Numbered from the stretch's first letter, positions 6,660 through 15,792 are shown. The stretch: 64,000 bases of DNA from G963667675 sp964291545 (GCA_964291545.2 OZ219861.1:744001-808000); one strand, 5' to 3'. A program made the numbers and translations. Notes: generated by a model not told the origin, from the sequence alone.

Positions 6660-7922
6660 ATGGTCAAGGATGGTCACCAGTTGGACCTGTTGGGTCAAGG
6701 CGTCGTCGACTTTGAAGAGCGGGTAGACATCCCCCGTCTGAAGAAAGAGCGTCTGGAGCGGGTCCAAAGAGAGATGGCCAAGGCCGACCTGGGCGGTTTG
6801 CTCATTTTCGATCCCCTCAATGATCGCTACGCCACAGGCCGTAGAAATTCCGGTGCGGGGTATATGAGAAGCTTCCTGATATACGCCATCGTGCCCCGCG
6901 TAGGAGCCCCTTGGTTGGGGGGATGGTCCCATCACGATCAGGGCGCCCCCTGGAAGGGCAGGAAGGGCCCGTGGAGTCTGATTCCACGACGAGGAAGGGC
7001 AGCTTCTGGGAATTCTTTACTTGCGGGCAGAACGTGGAGGAGGCTGCCCGGCTCTGGGGAAAAAGGATAAGGGACCAGATGCACGAGATGGGTATTGACG
7101 GGGAGCGGCTGGGGGTGGACAAGCTGGACTTCTACGCTATGGAGTCGCTGAGAGCCCAAGACATCACCATCGCCGACGGTCGAGTGCCCATGGAGAAAGC
7201 CCGTGTCATAAAGACCGTGGACGAGATCAGCCTGATCCGGCAGGCCTGTGCCATCTGCGACGTAGCCGTCACCAGGACTAGGGACGCCATCGAACCCGGG
7301 GTTACCGAGAACAAGCTCTTGTCCATCCTCACCGCCACCAACCTGGAGTTTGGCGGAGAGTACATAGAGGCCCGCTACTTGACCGCCGGCGGCAATACCA
7401 ATCCCTGGCTCTCGAGGACCGCCAGTGACCGGATAGTGCGGCCCGGAGACCTGGTAGCGTACGACACCGATATGGCGGGCCCAATGGGATATTTCGCCGA
7501 TATATCCCGTACCTACCTCTGCGGCGACGGCAGACCCAATGCAGAGCAACTGGAAGCCTACAAGTTGGCTTACGACTTCGTCTACGAGTCCATCGACCTC
7601 TTCAGGCCCGGCATGGGTTTCCAGGAGATCGCGGAGAGGTGCTCCACCGCTTCCCCAGGCGTACAAAGACCAAAGATTTAATCTCATAGCCCACGGAGTT
7701 GGTATGTCCGACGAGTGGCCCGCTATCCACTGGCCGGACCAGAGTTTGAGCGGCTTCGGCAACGACCCGGACGTACTAGAAGAGAACATGGTGATCTGCA
7801 TTGAAGGACTGGCCAGTAAGACCGGAGCCCGGGAGAGTGTCAAGCTGGAAGAGCAAGTCCTGATCACCGCCAACGGTCCTGAAATCCTGTCAAAGGCGCC
7901 CTTCGACGAGCGGTTCCTCTGA
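6660..7922 (+). pseudogene. M24-family Xaa-Pro peptidase-like gene, broken by two frameshifts
   Basis: Three consecutive frames together give the full length (about 420 codons) of the M24 paralogues at 45294-49188. Frame 1 (from 6660) reads QLDLLGQGVVDFEERVDIPRL to YAIVPRVGAP. Near 6910-6950 the match moves to another frame (KGSFWEFFTCGQNVEEAARLWG to GFQEIAERC). Near 7640-7650 it moves again (PQAYKDQRFNLIAHGVGM to LSKAPFDERFL). All five metal-ligand regions survive across the frames (DTDMAGP, YFADISR, AHGVGM, IEGLAS, LEEQVLIT). An AAGGAGGTGG ribosome-binding site precedes the ATG. Either the gene is newly dead or the assembly carries two indels. Confidence 0.85.
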
Positions 7923-8209
7923 CCTGATCTTTGGTCGAAAGATTTCGACGCGGGCCAATGTTATGTTCCGATCTGGCCAGGTCCAGTCATGGCTCGCTCC
8001 GTGGAAAACCAGACAGGACTGTCGCGTCGGGGAACGAGAGCGGGAAGCCGATATAGGGGCTGGCTCTATGAACTTTGAACTATATAGCGGCGTGCACGCC
8101 CTCACGCTGTACAGGGTCTATGCCGACGTGGTGCATGAGTGAAGGGCGCAGGTTGTTCTCCGTTGGCCCATTCCAGTCAGTCCAGTCGGAAGAGGAGGAG
8201 AGCTTTTAG
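7923..8209. other. Spacer without a recognised gene
   Basis: The 287 bp between the broken peptidase and the cupin gene contain no convincing frame, tRNA or hairpin. The end carries AAGAGGAGGAGAGC, the ribosome-binding site of the cupin gene. Confidence 0.5.
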
Positions 8210-8575
8210 ATGGGAAAATCCAACATCATGCACATCGATGAAGCTCCCTGGGTCTGGGGACATCCCCGTCAAGTTGAGGATGGCCTAGAAACCGGTTCCC
8301 AGTTCATTGGCGACCTGGAAACCGGCCCGTGGATCTACATCAACTCGCTGGCGCCAAACTCCGCCGTCGAAATGCACAGCCACACTGTGGACGAGGTGAT
8401 CTACATCGTCGAGGGGTCACTCACCATAAACGGCCGGTCCTGTGGGCCGGGAACGGTGATGGCTATCGAGAAGGACACCGAGTACGAGTTCACCGTTGGC
8501 CAGGAAGGAGTCCGGTTCCTGAACATCCGTCCAGGGCTGGACGCGGGGGCCGGAGGACCAGTCAGGGGCGGTTGA
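8210..8575 (+). CDS. Small single-domain cupin protein
   Basis: The 121-residue protein has the two cupin motifs: motif 1 as MHSHTVDEVIYIVEGSLTING (about 57-77, with two His and a Glu as metal ligands) and motif 2 in GPGTVMAIEKDTEYEF. A strong AAGAGGAGGAGAGC site precedes the ATG. Single cupins of this kind bind a divalent metal and may be small dioxygenases, isomerases or sugar-binding regulators; nothing in the sequence decides which. It stands alone between the broken peptidase and a convergent VOC gene. Confidence 0.85.
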   Translation: MGKSNIMHIDEAPWVWGHPRQVEDGLETGSQFIGDLETGPWIYINSLAPNSAVEMHSHTVDEVIYIVEGSLTINGRSCGPGTVMAIEKDTEYEFTVGQEGVRFLNIRPGLDAGAGGPVRGG

Positions 8576-8626
8576 GCCGGCCACTGGACGGAGTACTACC
8601 CTTTTCCGAGCCGGAATCAGGGCGTG

Positions 8627-9079
8627 TTAGTCCGCGGGGGCCGGCACCGTGTGCAAGAGCTGCGTCCTTCCTTTGATTATCTTATCCCAGTCTCCCTTCG
8701 CTATGTCGATCATCAACCCATCGGGGCCCTTGCATTTATAAAACTTCGGGGGGAGGCCGCCCGGGCACTCTGTAGCACCGGCGCCCTTGAAGGCAGTGGC
8801 GGTTTCCTCGACGTCGTCCACGTGGAATCCGATGTGGTGAACGCCCTCCACTGTTGAAGGTCCCTCACCCAGGTTGGGCGCTTCCTCGCTCCCGTATTTG
8901 AGGATCGCGAAGACAATGTAGCCGTCGCTCAAAACGACTGTGGGTGAGTCCCACATGGTCTCTCCGCCGGAGTCCCTGGTCGTCCGGCTTAACTCCTGCA
9001 ATCCGAAAACCTCCTTGTAGAAACGCGCCGTCTTGGCGGGGTCTTGGGTATGCAAGGCAATATGTCTGATACGTGCCAT
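8627..9079 (-). CDS. VOC-family (glyoxalase/dioxygenase fold) protein
   Basis: About 150 residues. It starts ARIRHIALHTQDPAKTARFYKEVFGL, the classic first beta-alpha-beta module, and has VHHIGFHVDDVEETATAFKGAGA as the second. Metal-ligand candidates are H8 in the RIRHIAL strand, the second-module His and the final Glu/Asp around GPDGLMIDIA. AAGGAG lies five bases before this ATG; a GTG directly upstream (9082) is possible but too close to the site. Likely roles are lactoylglutathione lyase-type isomerisation or ring cleavage; the substrate cannot be told. Confidence 0.85.
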   Translation of the reverse strand: MARIRHIALHTQDPAKTARFYKEVFGLQELSRTTRDSGGETMWDSPTVVLSDGYIVFAILKYGSEEAPNLGEGPSTVEGVHHIGFHVDDVEETATAFKGAGATECPGGLPPKFYKCKGPDGLMIDIAKGDWDKIIKGRTQLLHTVPAPAD

Positions 9080-9210
9080 CACTACTCCTTTGCGGTGTGG
9101 TTCACTCGTAGCTTAGCGCACCAATGTCGGCTTGACGCAGCAAAGCTAATCCCTATGTTGCCGGAGCCTTCCAGCCTGAAGGCGAAAACACCGCGGCGCC
9201 GGTTTACTAA

Positions 9211-9303
9211 CGGGTAAGCCTGCGGTTCTGGCCACAGGTCCGCGACGGACCTGAAACCCTGGGTAAGGGCCAGTATCCGGGCTTTGGCTAATGCCGTCAA
9301 TAG
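9211..9303. repeat. Dispersed ~90-bp repeat, copy 3 (best hairpin)
   Basis: The same element as 6205-6293, with the perfect hairpin CAGGTCCG-CGA-CGGACCTG (9235-9253), followed by GTAAGGGCCAGTATCCGGGC and TTTGGCTAATGCCGTCAATAG. It lies in a gene-free spacer of about 900 bp. Confidence 0.7.
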
Positions 9304-9353
9304 CCCGCCCCATCGCGGTGGTGGGGTGCGGCCTACTGGTGCGCCCGCCGATT

Positions 9354-9380
9354 CGTAGGGGCAACCTTTGTGGCTGCCCT
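9354..9380. repeat. Short palindromic extragenic repeat
   Basis: GTAGGGGCAACCTTTGTGGCTGCCC forms an imperfect hairpin (GGGCA.CC/GG.TGCCC). I recall similar GTAGGGGC...GCCC elements as common extragenic repeats in environmental genomes; the function is unknown. Between here and 9700 there is only low-complexity sequence with GAGAATGAGAGG-like runs. Confidence 0.4.
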
Positions 9381-9707
9381 GGCATCCCCGGTCTACGCCT
9401 CCACTGTCATTTCCCCCCTTGCCCACCCCCACGACCTCCCCATATCATAAACCTGGGTCAGGTCCGCGCCATCGCCGGACCAAATCCAGACCTGCCACTG
9501 AGGCCCGTGACATGTTGTGACCAAACCCTGCTCCAGACCCGCGCCTCCTCCCTTTAACTCCCTCAAGCGGGAGGAAATGAGAGAGAATGAGAGGGGATCT
9601 AAAAAGTCCAGCCTCTCCTGCCGCCAACAGTCCGCACTGACCTTCATCTCCGCCGCTCCCACCTTCGCTCAAGCCGCCCGCCACCCGTCATTCCGGCCTC
9701 TCAACCC

Positions 9708-9866
9708 TGTCATTCCGAGCGCAGCGCAGCGGAGAGAGGAATCTAAAGTGGTTGTGCACCATGGTCGTGGCGTTTCCTGCGGCGCCGTGCCATGGAGGGG
9801 TCTTTCAACCGCGGTTGGGGCCAGGGACTTTTAGATTCCTCGTCGCAGGCTCCTCGGAATGACAGG
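9708..9866. repeat. Inverted pair of a dispersed GTCATTCCGAG repeat
   Basis: The left arm (9708-9748) reads CTGTCATTCCGAGCGCAGCG to GAGGAATCTAAA. The right arm (9830-9866) is the same motif inverted, TTTAGATTCCTCGTCGCAGG to CGGAATGACAG. About 80 bp of unique sequence separates them. A third, single copy lies at 53797-53833. The paired arrangement resembles a MITE-like unit but no target duplication could be identified. The rest of 9083-9976 contains no gene. Confidence 0.65.
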
Positions 9867-9976
9867 TTGGGTCTGACATGATGGGCGGGGGGTTGGGTCA
9901 CCCCCCCAAGCCCCCATGAGAGGAAATGAGAGCAAATGAAAGGCAACCCAAAATTTCCACCAAGAGGTGAACCAAA

Positions 9977-10336
9977 ATGAACCAGCTATCTTACGTCAGG
10001 TCTCGCATCACCGCCCTCCGTCGTAAGTTCGCGCTCGAAATATCCCACAACCGGCTACGAACAATGGCCGAGGACTTTTGCACCGACTCATACTCCGCCG
10101 CCATGGACCGCAAGCCCTTGCCCGACGCCCATGCCTTCATCCGCAAGGTCGTCGACGCCGGGTTCCGCCTGCCCACTTTCGGGGCCGTCCACCAGTACCT
10201 GGCGAAATGCGTATCAGAGAAGGTCCTTCCAGGGGTCGAGCATCTGTTGGGCGCCATGTTGCCATGGGCCACCCTCCGCGGCTTGGTTGTTCTGTCCGCC
10301 GACGGTCCGCCCACGCCCATCCCCGCACGTGCCTAG
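9977..10336 (+). CDS. Conserved hypothetical protein, 119 residues
   Basis: The frame starts at ATG after CAAGAGGTGAACCAAA, a fair ribosome-binding site. It encodes a basic, helical N-terminus (MNQLSYVRSRITALRRKF) and a C-terminal part with DAHAFIRKVVDAGFRLPTF and LLGAMLPWATLRGLV. I have an impression of similar small proteins with an 'LPWATLRGL' segment in Dehalococcoidia genomes, often next to extragenic repeats, but no function is known to me. No signal peptide or membrane segment is seen. Confidence 0.5.
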   Translation: MNQLSYVRSRITALRRKFALEISHNRLRTMAEDFCTDSYSAAMDRKPLPDAHAFIRKVVDAGFRLPTFGAVHQYLAKCVSEKVLPGVEHLLGAMLPWATLRGLVVLSADGPPTPIPARA

Positions 10337-10446
10337 ACCGTCAAACACGGAAGGTTGGTCGGGGAACCCCACCACCTGCCTATTGTGCGTTCGGGACTGG
10401 CAGTACATAATGGCCCGTGTAGCCGCGCCTTAGGAGGGAAACAATA

Positions 10447-11637
10447 ATGAAGTTTGCATTACTGTTCGAGTGCCAGAGGCCGTTCCAGGGGGACGACGTA
10501 GACTGGAACAGCCTGTACAAGGAGACCCTGGACCAGTGCGAGCTGGCCGACCAGATGGGTTTCGACTCGGTCTGGTTCGTGGAGCACCACTTCCTCATGG
10601 GGTTCTCCGGCTCGCCATGCCCGGAGGTCCTCATGGGCGCCCTGAGCCAGCGGACCAAGGACATCAGGATAGGCTTCGGCGTGTCCATCCTTCCCACCCA
10701 GAACCCCGTGCGCATCGCCGAGCGGGTGGCCATGGTCGACCAGCTTACCAACGGCCGGGTCGAGTTCGGCACGGGGCGCTCCAACGCCTACGAGCAGACC
10801 GGACTGGGCATCGACCCCCGGGAGACCCGGGACCGGTGGGAAGAGTCCCTGTCCATGATAACGAAGATCTGGCAGTCGGACGAATTCTCCTGGGACGGCA
10901 AGTTCTGGAGCGTGCCGGGGCGGCGCATCTTGCCCAAGCTCTATCAGAAACCTCATCCTCCGATTCATCTGGCCTGCACCCAGGTCGACAGCTTCCGCAT
11001 GGCCGCGCAGAAGGGCATCGGCGTCCTGTCTTCCTCCTCTTATGCCGTCAACGTCCTGGCAAACCACGTGAAGGTCTACCGCGAAGCCATCAAGGACGCA
11101 CAACCGGTGGGGGAATTCATCACCAACTCCTGGGGCAATAACGTCCACGCCCACTGCGGCAAGGACGACCAGGAAGCCAAGGAGTTGTGCGCCAAGTCGA
11201 TGAAGACCTTCTTCGGGCCGGACAAGCCCTATATCGTGGGCCGGCTTGATGCTTATTCCCAACTGGTGGAGGACTGGGGCGGCATTCCCGAATACCTGCA
11301 AGCTGAGTTCAGCCGTTGGATCCACCAGTCCGACGCAGCCATCAAAGAGCAGGCGATTCAAGCCGGGGTCTCTCCCGACACCGGCCCCTGGGCGGCCCGG
11401 ACCGCCTTTGCCCAGTTGGACGCCAACACCCTGTCCGACCGGGGCGTAATCGTCGCCGGCAATCCTCAGAGCTGCATCGACACCATCCAGAAGTACGAAG
11501 ACATCGGGGTGGACATGCTCTCCCTGGTCATGCAGACGGAGACCATTCCCCACGAGAAGGTAATGGAGTCCATCGAGCTGATGGGCAAGGAAGTGATTCC
11601 GGCCTTCCGCAAGGAACAAGCGGCAGCCGCCCGCTGA
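10447..11637 (+). CDS. Luciferase-like flavin-dependent monooxygenase
   Basis: The 396-residue protein begins MKFALLFECQRPF and shows the luciferase-family pattern ADQMGFDSVWFVEHHF (about 37-52). It continues with IGFGVSILPTQNPVRIAERVAMVD and FGTGRSNAYEQTGL, and later GNPQSCIDTIQKYEDIGVDML, which binds the flavin phosphate side. It is longer than, and only distantly related to, the F420-type trio at 1.7-4.4 kb, and resembles the bacterial-luciferase/alkane-monooxygenase branch. TAGGAGGGAAACAATA precedes the ATG. The substrate is unknown; it is probably single-gene, with tRNA-Arg downstream. Confidence 0.88.
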   Translation: MKFALLFECQRPFQGDDVDWNSLYKETLDQCELADQMGFDSVWFVEHHFLMGFSGSPCPEVLMGALSQRTKDIRIGFGVSILPTQNPVRIAERVAMVDQLTNGRVEFGTGRSNAYEQTGLGIDPRETRDRWEESLSMITKIWQSDEFSWDGKFWSVPGRRILPKLYQKPHPPIHLACTQVDSFRMAAQKGIGVLSSSSYAVNVLANHVKVYREAIKDAQPVGEFITNSWGNNVHAHCGKDDQEAKELCAKSMKTFFGPDKPYIVGRLDAYSQLVEDWGGIPEYLQAEFSRWIHQSDAAIKEQAIQAGVSPDTGPWAARTAFAQLDANTLSDRGVIVAGNPQSCIDTIQKYEDIGVDMLSLVMQTETIPHEKVMESIELMGKEVIPAFRKEQAAAAR

Positions 11638-11746
11638 AGACCAAGCAATCCCGGACATCGCTGCTCGCCGGTAACGGCTGGACGCTGTGTTAAGATGGAT
11701 TCAGGCCCTTGCGCCGAGAGCTTTCGCGGCGGCAGAGGGGCCATGC

Positions 11747-11822
11747 GTCCCAGTAGCTCAGGGGACAGAGCGGCTGCCTTCTAAGCAGCGGGTCGCGGGT
11801 TCGAATCCTGCCTGGGACGCCA
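11747..11822 (+). tRNA. tRNA-Arg (anticodon TCT)
   Basis: All cloverleaf arms can be drawn: acceptor GTCCCAG/CTGGGAC, D stem GCTC/GAGC, anticodon stem GCTGC/GCAGC around the loop CTTCTAA, and T arm GCGGG-TTCGAAT-CCTGC. The discriminator is G (11819) and an encoded CCA follows (11820-11822). Anticodon TCT reads AGA/AGG arginine codons. The 3' half and the downstream terminator recur in a damaged copy at 25.75 kb, marking this gene as a possible integration site. Confidence 0.95.
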
Positions 11823-11848
11823 TTTCAGGCACGAGCTAGGCGTGAGAA

Positions 11849-11873
11849 GCCGCCCAAAATGGGCGGCATTTTC
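11849..11873 (+). terminator. Rho-independent terminator of tRNA-Arg
   Basis: GCCGCCC (11849-11855), loop AAAAT and GGGCGGC (11861-11867) are followed by ATTTTC. It lies 27 bp after the CCA end. Confidence 0.85.
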
Positions 11874-11879
11874 TTTGAA

Positions 11880-12184
11880 AAAGCAGCGTTCCGACCCGCT
11901 GCCTTTTTCTTTTTCCGGTCCCGACTCCGGTTGCTTGCCTACCAGACAATTCCCGCCTTTGTTATGCTGCTATAGGATAATGGAACATCTGTGACCGAAG
12001 AGGGCATGAGCGTGCGAATGATCGGGGAGCCCTTGGCGCAGACCCTAAGCAAGTACTAACCACATTCAAGGCCATTAGGGAACCCTGGCAACAACGAACG
12101 CTCCCCACAAATCCCTCTGAGTCTGCCGAAGGGCACTGGATTGATGCAGATTGAACAAAAGATGAAAGATCTTGGACTGCTAGT
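11880..12184. other. Spacer without a recognised gene
   Basis: About 300 bp between the tRNA terminator and the epimerase gene. No frame, RNA fold or strong promoter is evident. An AT-rich patch (TTATGCTGCTATAGGATAAT, 11961-11980) might hold a -10 for the epimerase gene. Confidence 0.4.
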
Positions 12185-13162
12185 TTGACCATCCTGGTTA
12201 CCGGCTGCGCCGGCTTCATCGGTTCCCGTGTGGCCTCGCTGCTGCTGGAGGCGGGCCACACTGTCCTGGGCGTGGACAGCCTCACCCAAATACATCTGGG
12301 CCGACTGCAGGAATGGCGCCTTAACGGCCTCCGCCGGCACGCCGGTTTCACCTTCCAACGGCTTGACATCTCTGACTTCAGCCAGTTGAAGCCCACATTC
12401 GAAGGAGTCGGTCACGGAGACCGGGTCTCGGCCGTCATCAATCTTGGCGCTATGGCCGGTGTACGGGGAAGCACGGCAGACCCCCGCGCCTACTACGAGA
12501 CCAACGTTTTGGGGACTTTAAACTTGTTGGAACTCTGCCGCGAGTTTGGCGTCGTCAAGTTCGTGCTGGCGTCAACCTCTAGCGTCTACGGCTCCGGAAT
12601 GGCGGGCCCGACCAAAGAGGACTCATCTTCTGACCGGCCCTTGTCGCCCTACGCTGCCTCCAAGGCGGCGGCCGAAACCCTCTTGTATTCCTACCATCAT
12701 CTTTATGACATCGACGCGGCAGTGTTACGGTACTTTACCGTGTACGGCCCCGCCGGCCGGCCCGACATGAGCATCTTCAAGTTCATTCGCAGCGTAGTCG
12801 AAGACGAACCAATCACGGTATTCGGTGATGGTACCCAGCAACGTGACTTTACCTACATCGACGACATAGCACGTGGAACGGTAGCAGCTTTGGGCTTAAC
12901 GGGATATGAGGCCATCAACCTGGGACACGGCGCCCCGGTAGAGTTGACCGAAGTAATCAGGTTGATAGAAGCCGCCGTAGGGAAAACTGCGAGAATTGCA
13001 TACCAGGACCGCCACCCGGCGGACCCAATGACAACCTGGGCCGACATTGGCTGCGCCCGAAGTCTGCTGGACTGGGCCCCCGCCGTGGGTATCGAAGAAG
13101 GGATCGGCCGGACAGTCGAATGGTACCTGGCAAACCGGACCTGGGCCAAAGACCTAACCTGA
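12185..13162 (+). CDS. NAD-dependent nucleotide-sugar epimerase/dehydratase
   Basis: The 325-residue extended SDR has the Rossmann motif TGCAGFIG (6-13) and a catalytic triad visible as STSSVYG (Ser about 132) and Y156xxxK160 in YAASK. It also has RYFTVYGPAGRPDM and a DFTYIDDIARG segment typical of UDP-glucuronate 4-epimerases and relatives. The likely role is to interconvert UDP-sugars for surface polysaccharide, perhaps using UDP-glucuronate made by the UDP-glucose dehydrogenase at 21660. The start is TTG at 12185: the frame is closed by TGA at 12152 and has no ATG in between, and the ribosome-binding site is weak. The exact substrate is not determined. Confidence 0.85.
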   Translation: MTILVTGCAGFIGSRVASLLLEAGHTVLGVDSLTQIHLGRLQEWRLNGLRRHAGFTFQRLDISDFSQLKPTFEGVGHGDRVSAVINLGAMAGVRGSTADPRAYYETNVLGTLNLLELCREFGVVKFVLASTSSVYGSGMAGPTKEDSSSDRPLSPYAASKAAAETLLYSYHHLYDIDAAVLRYFTVYGPAGRPDMSIFKFIRSVVEDEPITVFGDGTQQRDFTYIDDIARGTVAALGLTGYEAINLGHGAPVELTEVIRLIEAAVGKTARIAYQDRHPADPMTTWADIGCARSLLDWAPAVGIEEGIGRTVEWYLANRTWAKDLT

Positions 13163-13212
13163 GGCCGGACCTTACGCGAATACCGTTGAGGCGCTTGTCT
13201 GGTCTAACGCCG

Positions 13213-14721
13213 CTATGGTCCGCCGGACAGCCTCGCTTTTATCCAACCGACGTTTCTCTGAAAATGCTTGGGATGAATCGCTCCGAGCACCTGGACGGGT
13301 GACATTGAGGAACCCAATCTCTGTACGTGGCGAGCAACATAGGGCCATATTGTCGCGCCGGTCACCAGTGCCGCCAAAGCCAGCCAGAAGTAGGTGAGCC
13401 ACCAGGTCTCGGTCGTCAGCGACGTATACAGAGGGAATAGCCCTGCCAGGCCTTGGAACGGGGGAAAGGCCATGTCGAATGGATCGACGGCGATGACGAT
13501 TTCCTCCGCCCGGCCTGCGGCCGCTACCCCGTAGGTGTTGGCTAACGTCAAAAGCCCGAGTACGGCGATGCTGATGCGTCCCCATAGGGGCGTCCGGGAC
13601 GCCATCAAAGCAATCGGCATTACCATCAGGGGAGCGACAGTAAGCAAGGTACGGCCCGGGAACCACCATCCCATCATGGTAATGGCTACGAACGTAGCCA
13701 CCAGCAATTGCGCCAGCAGCAGCAGCAGAATTAAGCGTTGGGGGCCTCCGGCCATTGCCAGCAGAGCCGCGCCGGGGACCGCCGCCAGCAGCAACGGGGC
13801 CCACCGGCCAATGCCAAACCGTTGGTCCACAAACAGGCCCCAAAGCCGGTAATAGCGGTCGTCGAATCCGATATGCCCCGTCAGAATGTCCACTGTGGTC
13901 CACCGGGCGTAGACGACGTTCACCCCGTAGGGCGTCACGCTGCCGAACAGGTGCAGGTGAAACCAGGTGAAAAACCCCGTGGAGACGGCTCCTGCCACGA
14001 TCAAGGCGACCCGGCCGGCCCGGCCGGCCCTGAGCAAGAAGTATCCCGAAACCAGCGCCGCGAGCGGAGCGTACTTTATCCCCAGCCAGCACATGACGGT
14101 CAACAGACCGGCTAGGAGAAGGGCGTCGCCAATCCCGAAGGCGTTTCGCCTTGTAACAACCAGCAACGACAGCACCAGCGTCAACGCCGCCGGAAATTCC
14201 GGGTAAATCTCGCTGGAGTATATGAACGCGGTGGCCGTCAGGCCCACGGCCAGAGTAACAATCCAGCTCGTCAACCGCCTGCCCGTAAGGCGGTCCGCAA
14301 GCACAAATGCCAGGGCCATGGTCGCTCCCGCCATGAGCAGCAACTGTATCTGCGCTCCGGCGAGGCCGCCCAGTCCAAACCCGGGGACCAGCAAGGCTGG
14401 TAGCCCCGGGTTGTGGGGGCTGAGTAGGCGGCCATCCGGGAGGGAAACGGATTGTCGCCAGAGCCCGTCCGGGTGGTCGAAAAACTCCTCGTAGGACCTT
14501 TCCTCGTATTGGTTCCGAAGGTCGAAGTCGCCGTCATCCAGCAGGCTTTGAGTAGTTAGCAGGTAGAACGGCTCGTCCCCGGAAATGGATGCGCCCCGGG
14601 TCGCCCGGATGTCCACCGAAAATACGTAGGCAACCGAGAGAAGCAGGAAAAGGACTGCCGCGCCAAGCAGCAGTTCTTTGTCCTTGGTCGGCCATGAGAT
14701 GGACTTAAGGGCAGCAATCAA
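13213..14721 (-). CDS. Multi-pass membrane glycosyltransferase-like protein (GT-C/GT39 type)
   Basis: The protein is 502 residues with about 10-12 hydrophobic helices. The first loop carries ISGDEPFYL, resembling the catalytic acidic motif in the first extracytoplasmic loop of GT-C (PMT/ArnT-like) enzymes, which transfer sugars from polyprenyl-phosphate donors. No cytoplasmic domain is seen. The TTG start lies two bases after the stop of the upstream iron-binding gene, with no clear Shine-Dalgarno, so translation is probably coupled. It is the last gene of a four-gene minus-strand run (21459 to 13213) that also includes a polyprenyl-phosphate glycosyltransferase-like module. Confidence 0.65.
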   Translation of the reverse strand: MIAALKSISWPTKDKELLLGAAVLFLLLSVAYVFSVDIRATRGASISGDEPFYLLTTQSLLDDGDFDLRNQYEERSYEEFFDHPDGLWRQSVSLPDGRLLSPHNPGLPALLVPGFGLGGLAGAQIQLLLMAGATMALAFVLADRLTGRRLTSWIVTLAVGLTATAFIYSSEIYPEFPAALTLVLSLLVVTRRNAFGIGDALLLAGLLTVMCWLGIKYAPLAALVSGYFLLRAGRAGRVALIVAGAVSTGFFTWFHLHLFGSVTPYGVNVVYARWTTVDILTGHIGFDDRYYRLWGLFVDQRFGIGRWAPLLLAAVPGAALLAMAGGPQRLILLLLLAQLLVATFVAITMMGWWFPGRTLLTVAPLMVMPIALMASRTPLWGRISIAVLGLLTLANTYGVAAAGRAEEIVIAVDPFDMAFPPFQGLAGLFPLYTSLTTETWWLTYFWLALAALVTGATIWPYVARHVQRLGSSMSPVQVLGAIHPKHFQRNVGWIKARLSGGP

Positions 14722-14723
14722 CT

Positions 14724-15761
14724 TTAAGGCAGAACACCCACGTCCCTGAGCAGGTCAATGGTGCCTTGCAGGTCGCTCAGGCTTCCCAGGTCGACGTCCG
14801 GCGGGTCCAGCGATTCAATGGGGGGAAGGTCGCCTTCAGGCTCCACTCCTGCTGCTACCGTATATTCCTTGACCTCGGAAGTGAAGTAGACCTGCGCAGG
14901 CCGCGACAGTAGGAACTCGATAAACTCCCGGGCGGTCTCCTTGTTGTCGGAAGCCTGAAGTATCCCGACGCCGGCGATCAGCACCAGGGCCCCCGGGTCG
15001 CCATTGCCGATGTAGTAGTTGCGAGCCTTGAATTCAGGCCCGTGCTCAGCCAGGAAGCGCTCCAGGTAGTAGTGGTTGACGAAGCCAACGTCGATCTCCC
15101 CGTCTGCCGCCGCCTGGACTATCGAAACGTTGTTGGGATACTCCTTGGCGTCGTTGTCCTTGATGCCCTCCAGCCATTCCCGGGCGCGGTCTTCACCCAG
15201 CTGCAAGCGCAGGGCGGTGACGAACGCTTGGAACGAGCCGTTCCGGGGCGCCCAACCTACCCGGCCCCTCCACTCATCCGCCGTGAAATCCAGGATTGAA
15301 TCGGGCAGGTCTGCATCAGGGTCAATGGCCTCGGTATTGTAGATGATGGTCCTGGCCCTGCCGGATGTCCCTATCCAACGGCCGTTGGGGTCCCTGAGCC
15401 TGCGGTCAACCTGGTCGAGGATCTCCCGTGGCAGGTCGGCCAGCATGCCCGATGCCGCCAGGCTGCCGAGAGAACCCGGGTCTTGCAGGAACACCACGTC
15501 CGCCGGGGTCTTGTCTCCCTCTTCCAGCAGAGTGGCGGCGGTGGAGGCGCTGCCGCCGTACTTCACGTTAATTTGGGTCCCGGTGGTCTCGTGGAACTCC
15601 TCCAACAGCGGATGCACCAAGCTTTGCGATCGCCCCGAATAGACGGTCAGGCTATCGTCGCCATCGCCCCCGCAAGCCATAGGAGCAACCAACGCCGCCG
15701 TCAGCAGTATTGCCGCCACGATAGCCTTCGGCGCAAGCCTACGCCAGCGAAACCTTGTCAT
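14724..15761 (-). CDS. Fe(3+) ABC transporter substrate-binding lipoprotein (FbpA-like)
   Basis: The 345-residue protein has a basic N-terminus, a hydrophobic stretch and a lipobox ending APMAC, so it is a secreted lipoprotein. The mature part starts LTVYSGRSQSLVHPLLEEF and includes GWAPRNGSFQAF, YPNNVSIVQAAADGEID and VGFVNHYYLERF. The paired tyrosines (HYYLE) are the iron ligands of FbpA-type ferric-binding proteins. No permease or ATPase gene is adjacent, which is unusual for a complete importer. It follows the FEA1-like lipoprotein gene by 31 bp, suggesting a shared iron-scavenging role. Confidence 0.85.
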   Translation of the reverse strand: MTRFRWRRLAPKAIVAAILLTAALVAPMACGGDGDDSLTVYSGRSQSLVHPLLEEFHETTGTQINVKYGGSASTAATLLEEGDKTPADVVFLQDPGSLGSLAASGMLADLPREILDQVDRRLRDPNGRWIGTSGRARTIIYNTEAIDPDADLPDSILDFTADEWRGRVGWAPRNGSFQAFVTALRLQLGEDRAREWLEGIKDNDAKEYPNNVSIVQAAADGEIDVGFVNHYYLERFLAEHGPEFKARNYYIGNGDPGALVLIAGVGILQASDNKETAREFIEFLLSRPAQVYFTSEVKEYTVAAGVEPEGDLPPIESLDPPDVDLGSLSDLQGTIDLLRDVGVLP

Positions 15762-15792
15762 TCCTTTACCCCTAGTACGTAAGTGTAGTTGG

